Source: Bordetella parapertussis (GTDB lineage Bacteria; Pseudomonadota; Gammaproteobacteria; Burkholderiales; SG8-41). Taken from it: 64,000 nucleotides of DNA. The stretch lies in NCBI GenBank assembly GCA_945861275.1, contig CAMATZ010000022.1, positions 25,187 to 89,186 of the forward strand, in the 5' to 3' direction. The translations under genes and the position numbers were made by a program. The notes under the pieces were generated by a model. That model had not been told where the DNA came from. It worked only from the letters and a program-made list of their open reading frames with translations, and made no database searches. This document shows, piece after piece, positions 9,672 through 17,878 of this stretch (within the stretch, counting starts at the first letter, position 1; the number at the start of each line of letters is the position of its first letter).

Positions 9672-10070
9672 ATGAGCTTGCAGCGCGAAGTGATTGCGCT
9701 GCCTCTGCCGGGGCTGGATGCGGGGCGCAGCTTCGATCAGCAGATGTCGATGGTGGTGCGGGGCGGCGATTTTCTGTTCGTTTCTGGCCTGACCGCGGTC
9801 GATTCGAAGAGCGGTGAGCGAATTCCAGGCACCACCATCAGCGAAACCCACCACATACTCGCGAATCTCAAGCTGATGCTCGAGGCAGCGGGTTCCTCAC
9901 TCGACAAGGTGGTGAAGGTCAACGTGCTGCTGCACAGTATGCTGGAGGCGCCGAACATGAACGAGGTGTATGCCGGCTTCTTCCCTGAACCACCCCCCGC
10001 GCGCACCGTATGCGGTGCGTGCCTGCCCGGCGGCGTGAAAGTCATGATCGAATGCACCGCATTGGCGTGA
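9672..10070 (+). CDS. RidA/YjgF/UK114 family protein, copy 2
   Basis: A 132-residue paralogue, 19 bp after copy 1. It has FLFVSGLTAVDSKSGERIPG, the helix NLKLMLEAAGSSLDKVVKVN, and PPARTVCGACLPGGVKVMIE near the C terminus. This last block is the closest of the three to archetypal RidA, where the arginine and the adjacent cysteine and GxKVxIE strand form the trimer-interface active site. Probable enamine/imine deaminase in the cytoplasm. It is translated from its own ATG with an AAGGA-type site upstream. Confidence 0.9.
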   Translation: MSLQREVIALPLPGLDAGRSFDQQMSMVVRGGDFLFVSGLTAVDSKSGERIPGTTISETHHILANLKLMLEAAGSSLDKVVKVNVLLHSMLEAPNMNEVYAGFFPEPPPARTVCGACLPGGVKVMIECTALA

Positions 10071-10071
10071 C

Positions 10072-10482
10072 ATGATGACAGAGAAGCTCGCACGTTCCGC
10101 CATCCAGCCGAAGAATCCGCTGCTCAATGTCTCCCGCAGCGCCAACCTGCCACATGTACCCGGCATCCGCGCCGGCGACTACCTGTTTCTTTCAGGGATG
10201 GGCCCGCTCGATCCGCGCACAGGCAGGCGCAGTCAGGGGCCGATCGGCGAGCAGATTCGCACGACACTGAACAATATAAAGCACCTGCTGGAATCCGCCG
10301 GCTCGTCGCTGGAGCGCGTCGTAAGAGTGCATGTGGTGCTGGCAGATATCTCGCACATGGGCGAGATGGACCGGGTGTATCGCGAATTCTTCCCGGTCAA
10401 CCCACCGGCGCGCACGGCGTGGTCGATGCAGCTTCGGTTCGGCAATGGCTGCGAGATCGAGTGCGTGGCGCTCGTGGACTGA
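10072..10482 (+). CDS. RidA/YjgF/UK114 family protein, copy 3
   Basis: A 136-residue paralogue starting one base after copy 2 ends (ATG at 10072; an ATG at 10075 is also possible). It has GDYLFLSGMGPLDPRTGRRS, the helix NIKHLLESAGSSLERVVRVH, and PPARTAWSMQL with the conserved arginine. The final strand (GNGCEIECVALVD) is divergent. Three contiguous Rid genes suggest either a heteromeric trimer or three related deamination steps. Rid proteins are normally homotrimers, so a mixed trimer would be unusual. Confidence 0.88.
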   Translation: MMTEKLARSAIQPKNPLLNVSRSANLPHVPGIRAGDYLFLSGMGPLDPRTGRRSQGPIGEQIRTTLNNIKHLLESAGSSLERVVRVHVVLADISHMGEMDRVYREFFPVNPPARTAWSMQLRFGNGCEIECVALVD

Positions 10483-10580
10483 TTGAATTTTCACGCGGTT
10501 GACCGCTTGCGGAGCTGCGGATAGAGTGCCGTTTGAGGAAAAACGCCGTTTAAATCGCCGATACCCGGCCAGGAGACTGC

Positions 10581-11753
10581 ATGCGCGAGGATGTTTTCGA
10601 ATTTCCGGCATTGGAACGGCTGGTCTACGGTAAACCGGCTGCGCTGGCACTGGCGGCCGAGGTCGAACGCATCGGTGCGAGCCGGGTGTTTCTCGTCGTC
10701 AGCGGCACCATGAATCGCACCACCGACGAGGTCGAGAAGGTGCGCACTGCGCTCGGCAGTCGCTACGCGGGAACGTACGACAGTATTCCGCCCTTCACGC
10801 CGCGTTCGGCTGTGCTGGAAGCGGCGCAACTGGCACGTTCCGCCGGCGCTGACCTGGTCGTGACCTTCGGCGGCGGCTCGGTGACCGAGGGCGGTAAGAT
10901 GGTTCGGCTGTGTCTGCAGCACAACATCACCGATGTGGACGGCTTCGACCGGTTTCGCGCCATCACCAAGCCCGACGGCACGCGCTTCACGCCGCAGTAC
11001 GAGGGGCCGCGCATCGGCCAGATCGCCATACCGACCACGCTTTCGGCGGGCGAGCTCACCACCGGGGGCGGCGCCACGGACGAGCGCGTCAAGCGCAAGT
11101 TCAGTCACGGGGGAAACCCGCAGATGATTCCGCGGACCATCATCTTCGATCCGGCGCCGACCGTGCATACGCCGCTGTGGGTGTGGCTCTCGACCGGCGT
11201 GCGCGCCATCGATCATGCAACCGAGGGCTTGTGCTCGCCGCGATCCAATCCTATCAGCGACGGCATGTATCAGCACGCGTTGAAGCTGTTGGGGTCGTCG
11301 CTGCTCAAAACGAAGCGCGATCCCGCCGATCTGGATGCGCGGCTCGAGAGTTTCTACGGCATCTGGCTCGCGATTGCGGGGCGCCACGGCGGGGTGGAAA
11401 TGGGCGCGAGCCACGCGATCGGTCACGCGCTCGGCGGCTCTTGCGGCGTGCCGCACGGCTACACCTCGTGCGTGATGCTGCCGCACGTGCTGCGCTACAA
11501 CCGCAGCGCCAATGCCGCGCGCCAGCAGCTGGTGGCCGCAGCGCTCGGGCATCCCGGTGAAGACGCAGCCGATGTGCTGGAAAATTTCATCGGCGAGCTC
11601 GGGCTGCCGCGCCGCCTTGCGGAGGTAGGCATCGGCCCGGAACAGTTCTCGTCGATCGCAACCACCGCCATGCACGACAAGGCGCTGCACGCGAATCCGC
11701 TCAAGATCACTTCGCCCGAGCAGGTACTGAAGATACTGGAAGCGGCGGCGTGA
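10581..11753 (+). CDS. Iron-type alcohol dehydrogenase, maleylacetate reductase-like
   Basis: A 390-residue group III (Fe-ADH) enzyme. The N-terminal NAD(P) domain has VTFGGGSVTEGGKMVRL, and the metal-binding half has GASHAIGHALGGSCGVPHGYTSCVMLPH. The latter resembles the histidine-rich metal segment of maleylacetate reductases and lactaldehyde/1,3-propanediol dehydrogenases. It would reduce a double bond or carbonyl, or oxidise an alcohol, with NAD(P)H. The segment TTLSAGELTTGGGATDE corresponds to the conserved TTLSGSE-type loop. It lies about 100 bp downstream of the third rid gene and in the same direction. Family is secure, substrate unknown. Confidence 0.87.
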   Translation: MREDVFEFPALERLVYGKPAALALAAEVERIGASRVFLVVSGTMNRTTDEVEKVRTALGSRYAGTYDSIPPFTPRSAVLEAAQLARSAGADLVVTFGGGSVTEGGKMVRLCLQHNITDVDGFDRFRAITKPDGTRFTPQYEGPRIGQIAIPTTLSAGELTTGGGATDERVKRKFSHGGNPQMIPRTIIFDPAPTVHTPLWVWLSTGVRAIDHATEGLCSPRSNPISDGMYQHALKLLGSSLLKTKRDPADLDARLESFYGIWLAIAGRHGGVEMGASHAIGHALGGSCGVPHGYTSCVMLPHVLRYNRSANAARQQLVAAALGHPGEDAADVLENFIGELGLPRRLAEVGIGPEQFSSIATTAMHDKALHANPLKITSPEQVLKILEAAA

Positions 11754-11848
11754 GCACCCGACGCGCCCGACCAGTGATGCGCGCTCAATCGAAGGTGTAA
11801 GGAAGCGATTGCGCCCGGTCAATATTCTGCAGCAAGGAGCACCATATC

Positions 11849-12868
11849 ATGAGCGATGAATTTCTGCTTTCAGCGGATTCGCATGTCATAGAGGATCCGC
11901 AGTTGTGGAAAAAACGGCTGCCCGTTTCCTTTCAGGACAGGGCGCCCGTGTTCCCGGAACTCCAGGTAGGCGGCCAGTTCCAAGCGCGCCCGGGCGGCCA
12001 TGATCCAAAAGCAAGAGTTTTCGAAATGGCGGAGGACGGCGTCAGCGGGGAGATTCTTTATCCCAGCTTTTGCCTTGACCTTTATGGATTGACGGACGTT
12101 GCATTGCAGGAGGCGTGTTTTCGCGTCTACAACGATTGGATCATCGAATATTGTTCAGCCGCGCCGGATCAGCTGTTCGGGATAGGCAATCTATCGTGCT
12201 TTAACATTCCCAATGCCGTTAAAGAACTGGAGCGCTGCAAAAAGTCTGGCCTGCGCGGTGCAATGGTGTGGCAGGTTCCCCCAGACGATTTGCCGTTTCA
12301 TGGCGATCATTATGACCGTCTGTGGGCCGCGGCTCAGGAATTGGATATGCCGATCAGCTTGCATATCCTGACCGGCAAGCCGTATGCCTTTCCGCGCCAG
12401 GTTACGCCACGAATTGCGCATATCTATTTCCCCTACGTAGTCAACGATAAACTGCTCTATGCTTCCAACGCACTGTCTGGACTTATCGCCGGCGGTGCGC
12501 TGGAACGATTTCCGGGCCTGAAGATTGTTCTCGTTGAAAATGAAATCAGTTGGCTGCCGTTTGTCATGTCCCAGTTTGACAAATACTGGTCTCGCGGTGG
12601 AATTCAATCCCAGATGAAATTGAATCCGGGCCAATACTTCGACAGACAGATTTACGCCACATTCTTCAATGACCCTCCTTCAAGGATGATAGTGGGGCAC
12701 TGGGGAACAAAGAACTTCATGTGGTCGAACGACTACCCGCATCCCAATTCGACCTGGCCCAATTCACGCGAGATCATCGAACGCGACCTCGGCCATCTTC
12801 CAGCGGACGCAAAGAAACGACTGCTAAGTCAAAACGTCCAGGAACTCTACAAGATTCCACAAATATAG
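11849..12868 (+). CDS. Amidohydrolase-2 (ACMSD-type) family hydrolase/decarboxylase
   Basis: A 339-residue protein of the amidohydrolase-2 family. This family includes aminocarboxymuconate semialdehyde decarboxylase (ACMSD) and related metal-dependent decarboxylases. The metal-ligand region SADSHVIEDP opens the barrel, a histidine follows in SLHILTG, the NEISWLPFVMSQFDKYW segment matches the family, and the terminal aspartate is in WSNDYPHPNSTWP. The first DSH motif is less complete than the DxHxH of other members, as is common in this branch. It is followed after 8 bp by a PEP mutase superfamily gene, so the two are very likely cotranscribed. Substrate unknown. Confidence 0.88.
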   Translation: MSDEFLLSADSHVIEDPQLWKKRLPVSFQDRAPVFPELQVGGQFQARPGGHDPKARVFEMAEDGVSGEILYPSFCLDLYGLTDVALQEACFRVYNDWIIEYCSAAPDQLFGIGNLSCFNIPNAVKELERCKKSGLRGAMVWQVPPDDLPFHGDHYDRLWAAAQELDMPISLHILTGKPYAFPRQVTPRIAHIYFPYVVNDKLLYASNALSGLIAGGALERFPGLKIVLVENEISWLPFVMSQFDKYWSRGGIQSQMKLNPGQYFDRQIYATFFNDPPSRMIVGHWGTKNFMWSNDYPHPNSTWPNSREIIERDLGHLPADAKKRLLSQNVQELYKIPQI

Positions 12869-12876
12869 AGGAACGT

Positions 12877-13734
12877 ATGTCCAGAAAAAACGAGATGTAC
12901 CGGGCGTTGCTGGTGAAACCGGCGGTCACCCTCGCGGGCAATATTTTCGACCCGCTATCGGCACGTATCGCCCAGATCGTCGGCTATGACCTCCTGGTAT
13001 TATCCGGCTCCGTCGGCAAGGCATCCAATCTGGCCGCGCCTGACATCGTCATCTCGACGCTGCCCGATGTGCAGGACCATATCCGCCGGATAACGCGGAA
13101 CACCGATATTCCGATCATGGTGGATGCCGAGGACGGGTTCGGTAACGCGGTCAATGTCTGGCGCTGTGTGCGCGAACTGGAGGCTGCCGGCGTCTCGGCC
13201 ATCGAGATCGAGGACAATGTGGTGCCTGGGCAGTTTGGCGTTCAAAACCCGGGCCTGAACCCTGTGGCGACTCAGGTCGGCAAGCTGAAGGCCGCGGTAG
13301 CCGCCCGCACTGATCCCACCACGGTGATCGTCGCGCGCACCGCCGCCTGGGGCGTGGATCGCGAACATGCTGTTGACCGTATCAAGGCTTATGCAGCGAC
13401 TGGCGCCGAGGCCTTGATGCTGACCGGCGTGAAGAGCAAAGCGGACATAGCAGCCACTCACAGTGCGGCTCCGAATATGCCCATCACAATTCTTGGCCCC
13501 CCGCCTGAGGTCAAGGACGACGCCAGGTTTTGCGCGGACAACAACCTCAAGATCATCATGTTGGGTAACCCTGCCTACCTGGTGGCGGTGAAGTCAATCT
13601 ATGACACGCTAAAATTCCTCAAGGAGGGCGGTGATGCAGCCCACTTGAAGGAAAAGCAGGCCGCTCCTGAGCTGGCCCGCCAGATCATCCGCATCGACGA
13701 ATTCGAGAAATGGCAGAAAGAGTACATGAAGTAG
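12877..13734 (+). CDS. PEP mutase/isocitrate lyase superfamily protein, oxaloacetate decarboxylase-like
   Basis: About 285 residues from the ATG at 12877, which has an AGAGGAA ribosome site and follows the amidohydrolase stop by 8 bp; a more upstream frame opening overlaps that gene and is rejected. The barrel motifs are IMVDAEDGFGNAVNV (Mg-binding acidic cluster) and AIEIEDNVVPGQFG, which resemble the oxaloacetate decarboxylase/methylisocitrate lyase-like group. The KKCGH catalytic loop of true isocitrate lyases is absent. Probable reactions are C-C lysis or decarboxylation of a 2-oxo acid. Within the cluster it could release a central metabolite from the ring-cleavage product. That role is inference. 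Confidence 0.88.
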   Translation: MSRKNEMYRALLVKPAVTLAGNIFDPLSARIAQIVGYDLLVLSGSVGKASNLAAPDIVISTLPDVQDHIRRITRNTDIPIMVDAEDGFGNAVNVWRCVRELEAAGVSAIEIEDNVVPGQFGVQNPGLNPVATQVGKLKAAVAARTDPTTVIVARTAAWGVDREHAVDRIKAYAATGAEALMLTGVKSKADIAATHSAAPNMPITILGPPPEVKDDARFCADNNLKIIMLGNPAYLVAVKSIYDTLKFLKEGGDAAHLKEKQAAPELARQIIRIDEFEKWQKEYMK

Positions 13735-13747
13735 GGCGGCTGCCTAA

Positions 13748-14716
13748 ATGACCAAACCCGTGTGGCTCGCGATGGGTGGCATGCTGTTGCTTGCACCCGC
13801 AATCGCCTATGGCCAAGGCTACCCGACCAAACCGATTCGCATCGTCGTCCCGTTCGCCCCCAGTGGAAACATCGACATCACGGCGCGGGTCATCGCGCCT
13901 GGACTGACGGAAGTTCTGGGGCAGCCCGTGATCGTCGAAAACCGCGGCGGCGCGGGAGGCAGAATCGGTTCCACGCAGGTCGCCAAATCGCCACCCGACG
14001 GTTACACGCTCCTCCTCGGCGCGCCCGGCACACTCGTGGCGCAGCCGGTGTTTCACGACGATATCGAGTACCAACCGCTGCGCGACTTCGTGTACACGTC
14101 GCTCATATCTCTCGTGCCGAGTGCACTCGTCGTGCACCCCTCGATGCCGGTGCGCGGCGTCAAGGAGATCATCGCGCTGGCAAGGGCGCAACCCGGATCG
14201 TTGTTAATGGGTTCGGCGGGCCAGGGTTCCGGCACGCACCTGATGGGTGAGCTGTTTCAGTCGATGGCGCAAGTTAAATTCACGCACGTGCCGTACAAAG
14301 GCGGCGCTGCCGCATCGGTCGCCATCGTCAGCGGGCAGATTCATCTGGCATTCGATCAGGTCAGTTCAGCCGGACCCTTCATCAAAGCAGGCAGACTGCG
14401 CGCACTTGCGGTGACAACCGCTCAGCGCTCGAAGCTCTTGCCCGACGTGCCGACGATCGACGCATCGGGGCTGCGCGGCTACGATTACTCGACGTGGACC
14501 ACGCTCGCCATTCCGGCTGCAACGCCCAAGGAAGCGGTTCAGAAGCTGCGCGATGCCGTCGACACCGTCATTGCACAGCCGCGCACGCGCGAAGCGTTCG
14601 AGAAACTCGGCGCTGAAGTCATCCCCGGCACCGCTGAGGAATTCACGCGCAGACTGCAGCAGGATTACGCAAGGTGGGTTCGCATCCGCAAGGAAAGCGG
14701 GATCAGGATCGATTAG
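13748..14716 (+). CDS. Bug/TctC family tripartite tricarboxylate transporter substrate-binding protein
   Basis: A 322-residue periplasmic binding protein. A Sec signal peptide (about residues 1-22, ending AYGQG) precedes YPTKPIRIVVPFAPSGNIDITAR, the Bug signature where the ligand carboxylate is held. Further family landmarks are VENRGGAGGRIG, THVPYKGGAA and the late ALAIPAATP segment. It starts 13 bp after the PEP mutase-like gene, so it probably captures the substrate of this catabolic block. No TctA/TctB membrane partners are in the window, which is typical of orphan Bug proteins. Confidence 0.92.
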   Translation: MTKPVWLAMGGMLLLAPAIAYGQGYPTKPIRIVVPFAPSGNIDITARVIAPGLTEVLGQPVIVENRGGAGGRIGSTQVAKSPPDGYTLLLGAPGTLVAQPVFHDDIEYQPLRDFVYTSLISLVPSALVVHPSMPVRGVKEIIALARAQPGSLLMGSAGQGSGTHLMGELFQSMAQVKFTHVPYKGGAAASVAIVSGQIHLAFDQVSSAGPFIKAGRLRALAVTTAQRSKLLPDVPTIDASGLRGYDYSTWTTLAIPAATPKEAVQKLRDAVDTVIAQPRTREAFEKLGAEVIPGTAEEFTRRLQQDYARWVRIRKESGIRID

Positions 14717-14724
14717 CCTGGGAG

Positions 14725-15780
14725 TCAGGCAGCGGTGATATTTTCCAGAGGCGTGGGCTTGGCGGCGTGCAGCGCCGGCAGCAACTCTTCGGACATCAGT
14801 CGCATGCTGGCCAAGGCGTTGGAGAGGGGCATACCGAGGAAGTGTGTGCGGAACACGAAGTGGGTCACGCCCAGTTCCTCGATGTAGGGCGTGAGCTGAT
14901 TCCAGCAGTCCTCCGGTGACCCGATCACGAAGCGGTCCTTGACCAGTTCATCGAAGGACTTGTTGAGCCGCTCATGGTCCGGCATGGCCTTGTCACTTTC
15001 CCACTGGGCGTACGCCTTGTACTTCTCCGAAATGTACGGCCCCGCCAAGTCCATCGCAGCGGCACGGTTCTTCGCGCAGTAGATCTCGATGCGGCAGGGG
15101 TTTTCGCGCGGCAGGGGTTTGCCCGCAGTGCGCAGCTCCTGCTTGTAGAGGATCAGCCGCTCTTTGTGGGTGGCCAGGGTGGCCTTGGGACTGTGGTAGA
15201 GGCAGTCCCCCAATTGCGCGGCGCGACGGATGGCGTTGGCATGCTTGGCAGCAAACCAGATCGGCGGGTGGGGCTTCTGCACGCACTTCAGGGAGAGGTG
15301 CGCATCCCGCAGAATGCAGGTGTCGCTCTCGTAGCTCACCTTGTCCTCGGTCCACAGTCGTTTGGCTATGGTGAGACATTCCTCGAAACGCTGCACCCGT
15401 TGCCCTTTGCGCACACCGAAGGCTTCGAACTCGGCGGTGCGGTAGCCCAACCCCACGCCGAAAACCATGTTGCCACGGGAAATCACGTCGAGGGTGGCAA
15501 TGGTTTCTGCGGTGTAGACGGGGTTGTGCAGGGGAAGCAGCAGCAGCCCCACCCCAAGGGTCATGTCCCCCGCGTCGGCGGCCAGACGAGCCAGGTAGGG
15601 CACCAGTTGCAGCCCCTGGTTGCCGCCCTCGTTCAGGTAGTGCTGCCCCGCGAAGAAAGAGTCCCACCTGCGGTCCCGGGCCAGCCGCACCATCACGATC
15701 TGCTCCTCCAGGGCGCTCACCATGTCCACCCCTTCGAACTGCTGGTTGCTGACCATGATTCCCGCTTTTACACCACTCAT
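14725..15780 (-). CDS. LLM-class flavin-dependent oxidoreductase (luciferase-like monooxygenase), copy A
   Basis: About 351 residues from the ATG at 15780, which has a GGGAG ribosome site; an upstream opening adds about 98 low-complexity residues that are the antisense of nothing conserved and overlaps the next gene. The TIM-barrel LLM fold is shown by the SFFAGQHYLNEGG opening, GVGLLLLPLHNPVYTAE, the flavin-contact GNMVFGVGLGYRTAEFEAFGV, and FVIGSPEDCWNQL near the C terminus. It would use reduced flavin and O2 to oxygenate an organic substrate. It lies 14 bp downstream of the second LLM gene and converges on the Bug gene with only 8 bp between stops. Confidence 0.9.
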   Translation of the reverse strand: MSGVKAGIMVSNQQFEGVDMVSALEEQIVMVRLARDRRWDSFFAGQHYLNEGGNQGLQLVPYLARLAADAGDMTLGVGLLLLPLHNPVYTAETIATLDVISRGNMVFGVGLGYRTAEFEAFGVRKGQRVQRFEECLTIAKRLWTEDKVSYESDTCILRDAHLSLKCVQKPHPPIWFAAKHANAIRRAAQLGDCLYHSPKATLATHKERLILYKQELRTAGKPLPRENPCRIEIYCAKNRAAAMDLAGPYISEKYKAYAQWESDKAMPDHERLNKSFDELVKDRFVIGSPEDCWNQLTPYIEELGVTHFVFRTHFLGMPLSNALASMRLMSEELLPALHAAKPTPLENITAA

Positions 15781-15794
15781 TTGCGTCTCCCTTC

Positions 15795-16853
15795 CTACAG
15801 CTTCTGGATGATGTTCTTCGCGTAATCCCGCACCATCTGGTAGCCGCGCTGCAGCGGGAAGTTGCACATGAGCTGGCGCACGCCCTTGCGCTCCAGTTCG
15901 CGCACCTGCTCCAGCACTGCGGCCGGCTGGCCCACGATGCAGAAGCGCTTGATGACTTCGGGCGTGACGAAGCGCCGCTCGTCCGCGGCCACGTAGGCGT
16001 TGTGGCTCTCGTGCATTATTTTCTGGCGTTCGGCGGCCGGCCGCGCCATGTGAAATTCGAGATAGGCCTTCCACATCGGCCGCAGAAACTCGGGCGGGTC
16101 CTCGCCGTACTCCAGGTGCCGGTCCATGGTGGAGTGCATGGCGGTCATGATGGCCGGGCCGTATTCGTTGACGATGCGTTCCGAATCCACCGGCTCGCCG
16201 GGGTCCAGCACCGCGAAATTCACCCGCGCCGAGAGATGGAAGTTATCCAGCGAGCGGCCGCTTTTCGCCGCGCCCTTGCCGGCATTGGCCAAGATCTGCT
16301 CCAGCTTGCCTCCACGCGGAATGTTCGTGGTGAGGCCGTCGGCGATCTCCCCGGCCAGCGCCTGCGCCTTGGGGCCGTAGCCGGCGAGATACAGGGGGAT
16401 GGGATCGCGCAGATTGCGGTAACCCTTTTCGGTGAGCATGAAGCGGATGCTGTGCTTCTCGCCGTTGTGCTCGTACTGCGCGTCCTTGCCGTCCAGCAGG
16501 TTGCGCACGGTGCGCACATAGACCTCGAAGTTCTTGAGAGTCATGGGCTTCCTGCCCAGCAGGCGCATGCCCGTGTTGCCGGTGCCCATGGCCACGAAGC
16601 AGCGGCCCGGGGCGACCATGTTGAGGGTGGCCATGCCGGCGGCCAGCGTGGGCGCGAGGCGCAGTCCGGGCACCGCCACGCCCATGCCGAGCTTCATGGT
16701 TTTGGTCTGCTGCGCGGCTACAGTCAGGAAGACGAAGGCGTCGGAGCGGATGAGGCCGCTGTCGGTGACCCACAGGTGCGTGAAGCCCAGCTTCTCCGCC
16801 TCCGTTACGTACTCCATTTCGTCGAGCTTGGCCCAGGTGAGTCCGAATTCCAT
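15795..16853 (-). CDS. LLM-class flavin-dependent oxidoreductase, copy B
   Basis: A 352-residue luciferase-like flavoprotein, more distant from copy A. It opens MEFGLTWAKLDEMEYVTEAEKLGF and shows KLGMGVAVPGLRLAPTLAAG, VAMGTGNTGMRLLGRKP and the substrate/cofactor loop LYLAGYGPKAQALAGEIADG. Mer-like and F420-dependent members share this layout, so the cofactor could be FMN or F420; betaproteobacterial context favours FMN. It is the first gene of a two-gene minus-strand operon with copy A. A paired LLM arrangement suggests consecutive or alternative oxygenation steps. Confidence 0.88.
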   Translation of the reverse strand: MEFGLTWAKLDEMEYVTEAEKLGFTHLWVTDSGLIRSDAFVFLTVAAQQTKTMKLGMGVAVPGLRLAPTLAAGMATLNMVAPGRCFVAMGTGNTGMRLLGRKPMTLKNFEVYVRTVRNLLDGKDAQYEHNGEKHSIRFMLTEKGYRNLRDPIPLYLAGYGPKAQALAGEIADGLTTNIPRGGKLEQILANAGKGAAKSGRSLDNFHLSARVNFAVLDPGEPVDSERIVNEYGPAIMTAMHSTMDRHLEYGEDPPEFLRPMWKAYLEFHMARPAAERQKIMHESHNAYVAADERRFVTPEVIKRFCIVGQPAAVLEQVRELERKGVRQLMCNFPLQRGYQMVRDYAKNIIQKL

Positions 16854-16899
16854 GCTGCTTGCTCCTTGTTAATGAGCTGGCGTTTGCACAGTTTACCCT

Positions 16900-17733
16900 T
16901 CACGTCAAAAATCGCATCGAAAGATCGACCGCCTTGATGTCCTTGGTGAGCGCACCGACAGAAATACGATCCACGCCCGATTGCGCTATGGCACGCACGT
17001 TCTCCAGCGTAATACCGCCGGATGCTTCAAGCTTCGCGCGCCCGGCGGTGCGCACCACCGCTGCACGCATTTGATCCACACTCATGTTGTCGAGCAGTAT
17101 CAGCGTGGCGCCGGCGGCCAGCGCCTGGTCGAGTTGTTGCAGATTTTCCACTTCGATTTGTATCCACACCGTGGCGGGCGCGATGCGTTGGGCTGCGGCG
17201 AGCGCGGCGCTGATGCTGCCGGCAGCGGCGATATGGTTCTCCTTGATCAGTATGGCGTCATACAAGCCCATGCGGTGATTCATGCCGCCGCCGGTTTTGA
17301 CCGCGTATTTTTGCGCCACGCGCAAGCCCGGCAGTGTCTTGCGGATATCCAGAATCGCCGCGGTTGTGCCTGCGACCGCATCCACATAACGGCGTGTGAC
17401 CGTCGCCACCGCTGACAGGGTTTGCAGAAAATTCAGCGCAGTACGCTCACCGGTGAGCAGCGCACGCGCGCTTCCGCTCAGTGTGCACAAGGGCGTGTTG
17501 GGGGCCACGCGCTGCCCCTCTTCGACCAGCCAGCTGATCCGCATGGCGGGGTCAAGCGCGAGAAACACCGCGTCAAACCACGGCCGCCCGGCCAGGGTGG
17601 CGGCGTCCCGGCACACCACGCTGGCGCGCGCCTGCGCCGCGGCGCCGATCAATTGCGCCGTCCAGTCGCCCGCGCCCACATCTTCGGCCAGGGCGGCGGC
17701 GACATTGCGTTCGATTTCAGATGCGATGTTCAT
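16900..17733 (-). CDS. nadC: Nicotinate-nucleotide pyrophosphorylase (carboxylating)
   Basis: A 277-residue quinolinate phosphoribosyltransferase that makes nicotinate mononucleotide from quinolinate and PRPP in de novo NAD synthesis. Family motifs are [63 protein letters not shown] and EASGGI near the C terminus; the basic residues in these blocks bind the substrate and PRPP phosphates. One departure is DIRKT in place of the usual DTRKT. Normal length. No other nad genes are nearby. It is divergent from the GltS-like gene. Confidence 0.95.
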   Translation of the reverse strand: MNIASEIERNVAAALAEDVGAGDWTAQLIGAAAQARASVVCRDAATLAGRPWFDAVFLALDPAMRISWLVEEGQRVAPNTPLCTLSGSARALLTGERTALNFLQTLSAVATVTRRYVDAVAGTTAAILDIRKTLPGLRVAQKYAVKTGGGMNHRMGLYDAILIKENHIAAAGSISAALAAAQRIAPATVWIQIEVENLQQLDQALAAGATLILLDNMSVDQMRAAVVRTAGRAKLEASGGITLENVRAIAQSGVDRISVGALTKDIKAVDLSMRFLT

Positions 17734-17878
17734 GAATTTGCTCTATATTAATTACACCAATAAAAGTCACGGCAGACGGGCAAATTAGCCCCCATCAGCC
17801 CTGGACGGTACGATTTTCCCGCTTACGCCGTAAAGTGCAGCACATTCCGGTGATTCTAGCAGGGCAACGGAGGCGCAT

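Noticed and set aside
10491..11822. 443-residue minus-strand frame over the iron-type alcohol dehydrogenase
   Set aside because: No motif or family pattern; the plus-strand gene has intact Fe-ADH motifs.
15781..16074. N-terminal extension of LLM copy A
   Set aside because: The extra 98 residues are low-complexity and overlap the coding sequence of copy B; the ATG at 15780 has a good ribosome site.
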